Positions 6,611-11,041 of a stretch of DNA of 11,041 nucleotides are shown in pieces (within the stretch, counting starts at the first letter, position 1; the number at the start of each line of letters is the position of its first letter). Below the pieces are notes generated by a model. It did not search any database and was not told the origin of the DNA. It saw only the letters and a list, made by a program, of their open reading frames with translations. The position numbers and the translations under genes are program-made. This DNA is from Gemmatimonadota bacterium (GTDB lineage Bacteria; Gemmatimonadota; Gemmatimonadetes; Longimicrobiales; Gaopeijiaceae). Location: assembly GCA_030550695.1 (NCBI GenBank), contig JAUQOX010000085.1, positions 1 to 11,041 of the forward strand, read 5' to 3'.

Positions 6611-8293
6611 CTAACCCTCCAGGTGCCGCGCCACCTGCCCGGGAAAGTACCGGAGCAAGCTCTCCGTGATGAGGGGCGCAGCCTGTCCCAGACCGCAAGC
6701 GCTCAGATCCTTCATCACCTCTCCCAGGTCCCGGACCTCATCCAGCCAGGCTCGGAGCTCCCGAGGCCCCGCCCGACGGGACAGCCTCTCCACGAGCCGC
6801 TGAGTTCCGATCCGACAGGGGAAGCACTTTCCGCAGGACTCTTCGGCAAAGAACTCCATGGCCATCCTGGCTACCGCCATCATGTCCCGGGAATCGTCGA
6901 AGACCATGACTCCCCCCGCCCCCAGGAAGGAGCCGAGGGCCCGCAGGCTCCCCTCGTCCAAGGTCACCTCCAGGGCCTCCCCCCCCAAAAACCCCCCCGA
7001 GAGGCCCGCCATGGTCACAGCCTGGAAGGCGCGGCCCGGAGGCGGCCCACCGGCCCACTCGTAGAGAAGCTCCGCGAGGGAAAGCCCCAGGGGGACTTCG
7101 TAATTTCCCGGCCGGGCGATATCCCCGGACAAGGAGATGACCTTCGCTCCCCCCTTTCCGTCCCTCCCCAGGCTCCGATACCAAGCGGGTCCCCGTTCCA
7201 GGATGTGGGGTACGCTGGCCAACGTTTCCACGTTGTTCACCACGGTCGGCAGTCCCTCGAACCCGTGGGTCACCGGATACGGAGGGCGGTTGCGAGGGAA
7301 CGGATGCTTCCCCTCCAGGGAGTTCAGAAGGGAGGTCTCCTCTCCGCACACGTAGGCCCCGGCTCCCCGGCGCAGGTGGATGCGGAACGAGAATCCGGAA
7401 CCGAGCACGGCCTCTCCCAGCACCCCTTCCGCCTCGGCTTCCCGGATCGCGTCTTCCAGGATCCGGAAGGTTTCGGGGTACTCGTAGCGGAGGTAGAGGA
7501 TCCCTCGGGTGGCACCGGCGGCGTAGCCGGCCAAGGCCATTCCTTCCAGGACCGCATGGGGATCGTGGTCCAGAAGGGCCCTGTCCTTGAAGCAGCCGGG
7601 CTCTCCCTCGTCGGCGTTGCAGACGATGGTTTTGGGCCCGCCGGGCGCTTCCCGCACGGCTTGCCACTTTTTCCAGGTGGGGAACCCTGCCCCCCCCTTC
7701 CCCACGAGACCGCTGGCACGAACCTCCTCGAGGACCTGCTCCGGAGGGGAAGCCAAGGCCCGGGCCAGGGCTTCGTACCCCCCGGTGGCCCTGTAGCCCG
7801 CCAGGCCCTTGCCGCTCCGTTCCCGGATGAGGCGGAAGACACACGTCTCGACCCCTGGAGGGTGGGGAGGGGGGAGGGGAGAAGGTCGTCTCTCCCACGG
7901 GCGGCCCGGGCGAGCGATCCAGGTCTCGCCGTTCTTCAGGACGGGGATGGGATCGTCGCACCGGCCGGCGCAGGGCATGGGACGGGCCCCCTCGGGCCCA
8001 AGGGCCTCCAGCACCTCCCAGGCCCCCCGGAGAGCGCACACCGGCCCCGTGCACACCCGGGGAGACGCCCCGCCGCCCTTGTCCCGGGCCAAGTGGTGAT
8101 AGAAGGTGACTGTGCCGTAGAGTTCGGCCAGGGGGATACGGAGCTCTCTGGAAACAACCCGAAGGGCCTCCTCCGACAGATAGCCGTCCCGCTCCTGAAA
8201 AGCGTGCAAGACAGGAAGGAGAGGGGCCGGTTGGTCCCTCCAGCGGGCCAGGATCTCCTCGTTGCTGGACCCTTCCATGGAACCCATTCCCAT
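6611..8293 (-). CDS. NuoE-NuoF (FdsG-FdsB type) fusion: NAD(H)- and FMN-binding diaphorase subunit of formate dehydrogenase
   Basis: A 560-residue fusion of the complex I 24-kDa and 51-kDa modules. The NuoE-like thioredoxin-fold part (about 12-125) has [2Fe-2S] ligands C81 and C86 (CTGPVC), C108 and C112 (CAGRC). A proline-rich linker (about 128-150) follows. The NuoF-like part has GKGGAGFPTWKKW (198-210, FMN site), CNADEGEPGCFKDR (225-238), the GAGAYVCGEET nucleotide motif (310-320) and a [4Fe-4S] site C487/C490/C493 (ESCGKCFPC) with C533. There is no extra C-terminal ferredoxin domain like that of HydB/HndC proteins, so NAD is a likelier partner than bifurcation with ferredoxin, though this is not proven. 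The chosen ATG at 8293 has GGGAG 8 nt upstream; in-frame ATGs at 8287 and 8278 are alternatives. The frame stays open further upstream, but that extension overlaps the small membrane-protein gene and shows no domain. The stop lies 3 nt before fdhA, so the two are probably coupled and form one soluble complex. Confidence 0.93.
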   Translation of the reverse strand: MGMGSMEGSSNEEILARWRDQPAPLLPVLHAFQERDGYLSEEALRVVSRELRIPLAELYGTVTFYHHLARDKGGGASPRVCTGPVCALRGAWEVLEALGPEGARPMPCAGRCDDPIPVLKNGETWIARPGRPWERRPSPLPPPHPPGVETCVFRLIRERSGKGLAGYRATGGYEALARALASPPEQVLEEVRASGLVGKGGAGFPTWKKWQAVREAPGGPKTIVCNADEGEPGCFKDRALLDHDPHAVLEGMALAGYAAGATRGILYLRYEYPETFRILEDAIREAEAEGVLGEAVLGSGFSFRIHLRRGAGAYVCGEETSLLNSLEGKHPFPRNRPPYPVTHGFEGLPTVVNNVETLASVPHILERGPAWYRSLGRDGKGGAKVISLSGDIARPGNYEVPLGLSLAELLYEWAGGPPPGRAFQAVTMAGLSGGFLGGEALEVTLDEGSLRALGSFLGAGGVMVFDDSRDMMAVARMAMEFFAEESCGKCFPCRIGTQRLVERLSRRAGPRELRAWLDEVRDLGEVMKDLSACGLGQAAPLITESLLRYFPGQVARHLEG

Positions 8294-8306
8294 CAGAGGG
8301 TCTCCC

Positions 8307-8325
8307 GGACCGGGTGTGGTCCCGG
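8307..8325 (-). other. Short GC-rich hairpin in the gap before the diaphorase gene
   Basis: In the 41-nt gap upstream of the NuoEF-like start, two mutually exclusive stems are possible: CCGGG (8325-8321) with CCCGG (8314-8310), or GGACC (8322-8318) with GGTCC (8311-8307). There is no T tract, so it is not a classical terminator. It lies just 5' of the GGGAG ribosome binding site (8306-8302). It could be an mRNA processing or stability element, or chance in GC-rich DNA. Confidence 0.25.
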
Positions 8326-8334
8326 CCTCGAGAA

Positions 8335-8544
8335 TCAAAGGATGATGGCGAGGGGGAGGAGCACCACGTAGCCCAGGACAAGGAGAAGGGGCGCGGCGGT
8401 CACAGACCCCTGGGCCAGCAGCACGAACCCCAGCACCACCGCCCCGATCCCCAGGGCACCCAAGATTCCGTTCACCGCCGAGAACTGCAGGGGTGCTCTT
8501 TCCCTGGCGGCATCGTTTCCGGTTTGCAATCGCTTCTTTGCCAT
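8335..8544 (-). CDS. Small two-helix membrane protein, DUF3098-like
   Basis: A 69-residue protein with a basic, polar N-terminus (MAKKRLQTGN) and two hydrophobic segments (about 25-44 and 49-68). The segments are joined by a short turn QGSVTA, followed by APLLLVLGYVVLLP. That layout and the LLVLGY-V-LP ending resemble the DUF3098 family of small inner-membrane proteins of unknown function. The family call is from memory. The ATG at 8544 is 35 nt after the peptidase stop, with only a weak AGGA 10 nt upstream. It ends in TGA, 41 nt before the diaphorase gene. Both helices and the family-like C-terminus favour this frame over the overlapping frame that extends the diaphorase ORF. Nothing ties it functionally to formate metabolism; it may be a co-transcribed bystander. 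Confidence 0.72.
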   Translation of the reverse strand: MAKKRLQTGNDAARERAPLQFSAVNGILGALGIGAVVLGFVLLAQGSVTAAPLLLVLGYVVLLPLAIIL

Positions 8545-8579
8545 GGCGCACGAATCCTACCCTGCATCCTTCCGGCCGG

Positions 8580-9587
8580 TCAATCCCCCGGCGGCCCGGC
8601 GGGCCTTTCGGGCTCCTTCCAGAAATCCGGTCGGTCCGGCGGCTCCCCTGCCCGCAGACGAGCCAGGGCCAGCCGATTGCGGTGCCTCCGGACCCGTACC
8701 AGGCCCAAGAGCACCAACCCCAGGAAGAGCCAGAAGACCGTGGAATGGGAAAGGACGAAGAGCCAACCGTACCGGCGCCTCACGTATCGCCGCCAAGCCG
8801 TCTCGAAGCGATCCACCGGCCATCCGAAGACCTCCTGGAAGGCCTCGGGAAAATTCCCTTTTTCCACCCACCGGCGAAGAAAGACCTCCAGACCCCGCTC
8901 CCCGCTCTCCCGCACCAGGTACTCCATAGCGGTGGCGGCCAGAAGGTAGGCGACTTCTGCCGACCTCCGATCCCTGGGCCAATCCAGGGAGACGGAATCC
9001 AGAGGGGGGGCCCTTCTCAGGGCAAAGGCGATCCGCAACCGCCACCCCTCCCCTCCGCCCCACCCGCCGGAGGCCCATTGCGCATAGCCCTCCTCGAACC
9101 ACATGGGGGCTTGCAGGCCCCCCGTCCACTGGTACAGGGCCAGATGGGCCCACTCGTGCCGCAGGATGCGCGCTTCCTCCCATGGGGAGCGCCCGCCATC
9201 GGCCCGGGAAAACGCCGGAAGAAGGATGAGGTTCCGAGAAGGAAGGGCCAAGGCGGCACTCCATTCCGGGGGCGCTCCGCCGGCCAGGGAATCCCACACA
9301 GCCCGGGAGGGGGCCAAGACCACCCTCACCCCGCTGGGCAACCCCTCCGGGAGGCCCGGAAGGGGCGGAGCGCCCTCGAGATGGGCCAAGATCCGGCGCA
9401 TGCCCGTCGAATCGCCGGGACGGCCGACCACCTCCACCCTCCTTCCCCGCAGGACCAGCCATTCGGCCGGATTCGTCTTGCCCGCTGCTGCCGGCGCCGA
9501 GGGCCATACCCCCACACACGAGGGCAGAAGAAGGAAGACCACCGTCCTCCCCACCTCGCGGATCACGAGCCTCCGTTCCCCTCCCAA
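8580..9587 (-). CDS. Exported, membrane-anchored gluzincin-type (peptidase MA-like) metalloprotease homologue
   Basis: A 335-residue protein. The N-terminus has a basic stretch and hydrophobic core (about 4-29) ending SAPAAAG, consistent with a signal peptide cleaved near residues 34-36. HEWAH at 144-148 is an HEXXH zinc site. FEEGYAQW follows (164-171), where E166 would be the third zinc ligand, as in peptidase MA-like proteins. Residues 206-273 resemble the helical tail of such domains (YLLAATAMEYLV, then a hydrophobic and aromatic region). A transmembrane helix lies at about 277-297, followed by a basic RVRRHRNR and a proline-rich cytoplasmic tail. The expected location is outside the cytoplasmic membrane, tethered at the C-terminus. 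The TTG start at 9587 has GAGGGG 9 nt upstream; GTG at 9566 is an alternative. It lies 21 nt after the TPR gene, likely co-transcribed with it. The substrate is unknown. Confidence 0.78.
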   Translation of the reverse strand: MGGERRLVIREVGRTVVFLLLPSCVGVWPSAPAAAGKTNPAEWLVLRGRRVEVVGRPGDSTGMRRILAHLEGAPPLPGLPEGLPSGVRVVLAPSRAVWDSLAGGAPPEWSAALALPSRNLILLPAFSRADGGRSPWEEARILRHEWAHLALYQWTGGLQAPMWFEEGYAQWASGGWGGGEGWRLRIAFALRRAPPLDSVSLDWPRDRRSAEVAYLLAATAMEYLVRESGERGLEVFLRRWVEKGNFPEAFQEVFGWPVDRFETAWRRYVRRRYGWLFVLSHSTVFWLFLGLVLLGLVRVRRHRNRLALARLRAGEPPDRPDFWKEPERPAGPPGD

Positions 9588-9608
9588 GGGAGCGATCCCC
9601 TCGTCCTT

Positions 9609-11041
9609 TCAGAATGCCGCCAAACGGAGAAGATGGTCCTGGGCCGCAAGGTTTTTGGGGTTGAGCTGCAGGGCCCGCCGAAGGAGGAGGATCGCCGTGG
9701 ACTTGTCAGCCTCCGCCAGGGCGATCTCGCCCAGCTTCACGTACACGTCGTCTCCCAAGGCAGGGTTCAACTTCACGGCCCGCTCGTAGTGCGCCCGGGC
9801 CCCCATCCGGTCGCCCCGCCGAAGCGCCTGATCCCCCAGATTCTTGTGGGCCTGGGGCGGCGGGTCCGGGGTGGCGGCCACGGCCCGCAGGAAGTATTGC
9901 TCCGCCGCCTCATGGTCCCCTTTGACATCCAAAACCACCCCGGTATTCACCAAGATGGCCGGCTCGTCGGGATGGAGCTGGAGCCCCTCCCTCCCCAAAG
10001 CCACCGCCTCTTCCGCCTGGCCTGCCGCCGCCGCCGCCAGCACGGCGTAGGCGAAGAACGGTGCCGGGGGGGGTTGGTTCCCCAGGTCCCTCCGAAACTT
10101 CTTGAAGCTGGCGTAGGCTTCCTGGGCCCGGCCCAACTTCCACTCCACGATCCCCCGGGCCAGGCTGAGGCCTGCATCGTCAGGCCTCACCTGGGCCGCC
10201 TCCGCCAGGACCCGCAAAGCCTCTTCCAAGTGTCCCAACAGTTCCAGGGAGAGGGCCCGATTCCGGAGAACTCCGTAGCGCGACGCCTCTTCAGGCGCCA
10301 TGGCCGAAAAATGCTGGAGGGCCTTCTCCGGCTCCCCGTTCCTCAGGGCGATCAGACCGAGGCGGAAACGGGCCAGGCCGTGGCCGGGATCCGCCCGCAG
10401 AACCTCCTCGAAGGCCCGGCTTGCGTCCTCCAGCATCCCCGCCCGGTAAAAGGCCTCTCCCAAATTCAGGTGCCGCAGGACGTCGGCATCCTCCCGGCCC
10501 CCCATCCCCTCCGTCTTTCTCCCCACTTCCTGTACGAAGCCCGCCTGGATGAGTTCGTACAGGGCCTTGCCGGTTTCGAACTCCACCAGACCGGATTCCT
10601 GGACGAGTTCGTGCACGGTGCGGGTCCCGTCCAGCAACGGCAAAAGCTTCTCCTGGTTCTTGGAGAGCTCCAGCCCTTCTTCGCCCCGGGGATCCCTCAC
10701 CAGCTTGAAGACCATGTCCATGGAGGGGATCTTCCGCTCGATGAGGGTCCACTCGTCCACCCTCCGGGCGCCCTCCATGAGGAGGGCGTCGGCGTTCAAG
10801 GAAACCAGGAAAACGCTCCGCTCGTCGGGGAGTTCGTCCGGCTTGAAGTGGAAGGTGCCTTGGCTCCAGGTGAAGAGGTGGTAGACGGCTTCTTCGATCT
10901 GAACCGTGATCCATCGCTCCAGCTCCTCCTGGCTGAGAGCCCCCATCTCCACGAGGATCTCCCCCAGTCGCTTGCCACCCCTGCGGGTCTGCTCTTCCAT
11001 GGCTCGCACAAGGTCCTCCCGTGGGATGACCCCGTTGCGTA
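9609..11041 (-). CDS. DUF4388 (PATAN-type) and TPR repeat protein, 5' end outside the window
   Basis: The frame is open to the right edge (first whole codon 11039-11037), so the N-terminus is missing. A GTG at 11009 is an internal codon in a conserved-looking stretch (NGVIPREDLVRAMEEQ) rather than a convincing start. Numbering from that GTG, the first part (1-165) has the DUF4388 pattern: LGEILVEMGALSQEEL, then AVYHLFTWSQGTFHF, then a winged-helix-like region with LLDGTRTVHELVQESGL and ALYELIQAGFV. From about 176 to 460 there are roughly eight helical-pair repeats of TPR type, for example NLGEAFYRAGMLEDASRAFEEVLRADP and AHKNLGDQALRRGDRMGARAHYERAVKLNP (shown here only by their ends, 182-208 and 388-416). 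There is no signal peptide in the visible part. DUF4388 proteins are associated with signalling and surface-motility scaffolds, and TPRs mediate protein contacts. No catalytic motif is seen. It ends in TGA 21 nt before the peptidase gene. Confidence 0.8.
   Translation of the reverse strand, partial: RNGVIPREDLVRAMEEQTRRGGKRLGEILVEMGALSQEELERWITVQIEEAVYHLFTWSQGTFHFKPDELPDERSVFLVSLNADALLMEGARRVDEWTLIERKIPSMDMVFKLVRDPRGEEGLELSKNQEKLLPLLDGTRTVHELVQESGLVEFETGKALYELIQAGFVQEVGRKTEGMGGREDADVLRHLNLGEAFYRAGMLEDASRAFEEVLRADPGHGLARFRLGLIALRNGEPEKALQHFSAMAPEEASRYGVLRNRALSLELLGHLEEALRVLAEAAQVRPDDAGLSLARGIVEWKLGRAQEAYASFKKFRRDLGNQPPPAPFFAYAVLAAAAAGQAEEAVALGREGLQLHPDEPAILVNTGVVLDVKGDHEAAEQYFLRAVAATPDPPPQAHKNLGDQALRRGDRMGARAHYERAVKLNPALGDDVYVKLGEIALAEADKSTAILLLRRALQLNPKNLAAQDHLLRLAAF

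Noticed and set aside
6044..8371. Plus-strand ORF of 775 residues opposite the diaphorase gene
   Set aside because: Antisense shadow with no recognisable domain or ribosome binding site; the minus-strand frame has full NuoE/NuoF motifs.
8294..8551. N-terminal extension of the NuoEF fusion to the ATG at 8551
   Set aside because: The extra 86 residues are Gly/Pro/Arg-rich without a domain, overlap the two-helix protein in another frame, and lack a ribosome binding site as good as that before 8293.
9516..9521. Lipoprotein signal (LPSC) in the peptidase-like protein
   Set aside because: Proline at the -2 position does not fit a lipobox well, and a better signal peptidase I site (SAPAAAG) follows; the C-terminal helix already supplies a membrane anchor.

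Overview
The window is a very GC-rich bacterial segment in which every supportable gene reads leftward (minus strand). Seven coding regions lie close together: gaps are 21, 35, 41, 3 and 15 bases, and the last pair overlaps by 4 bases. Start codons include ATG, GTG and TTG, and Shine-Dalgarno matches are clear before most genes. Taxonomy cannot be fixed from one window. A DUF4388/TPR protein, a MA-like gluzincin peptidase and a DUF3098-like two-helix protein side by side would fit Gemmatimonadota or a related high-GC lineage. This is inference only. The redox genes point to anaerobic or facultative metabolism with a selenocysteine insertion system elsewhere in the genome.

Layout in the direction of transcription (right to left). 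At 11041-9609 is a 5'-truncated DUF4388 plus TPR protein. At 9587-8580 is an exported, membrane-anchored HEXXH peptidase-like protein. At 8544-8335 is a 69-residue two-helix membrane protein. Then comes the redox block. At 8293-6611 is a NuoE-NuoF (FdsG-FdsB type) fusion, the NAD- and FMN-binding diaphorase. At 6607-3875 is a NuoG-like formate dehydrogenase catalytic subunit. At 3859-1823 is a second molybdopterin oxidoreductase with a cysteine metal ligand and no Tat signal. At 1826-204 is a fusion of a DmsB-like four-cluster ferredoxin with a DmsC-like eight-helix membrane anchor. The last 203 bases hold no convincing gene, only a weak terminator candidate.

The main discovery is that the formate dehydrogenase gene is interrupted by an in-frame TGA (5506-5504) exactly where the selenocysteine of formate dehydrogenases belongs. 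The reading continues as HCARA-U-HAPTVAG and stays open for 542 more residues. Immediately downstream is a hairpin with a GGUCU loop starting 18 nt after the UGA, the same loop and spacing as I recall for the E. coli fdhF SECIS element. A standard gene caller would split this into two false genes or call it a pseudogene. It is better read as one 910-residue selenoprotein.

Working model: the diaphorase fusion and the selenoprotein form a soluble NAD-linked formate dehydrogenase (formate + NAD+ <-> CO2 + NADH). The two downstream genes encode a DmsABC-like module whose catalytic subunit appears to remain on the cytoplasmic side and whose substrate is unknown. Tight coupling suggests the two are made together, linking formate/CO2, NAD(H) and the quinone pool. 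That functional link is inference.
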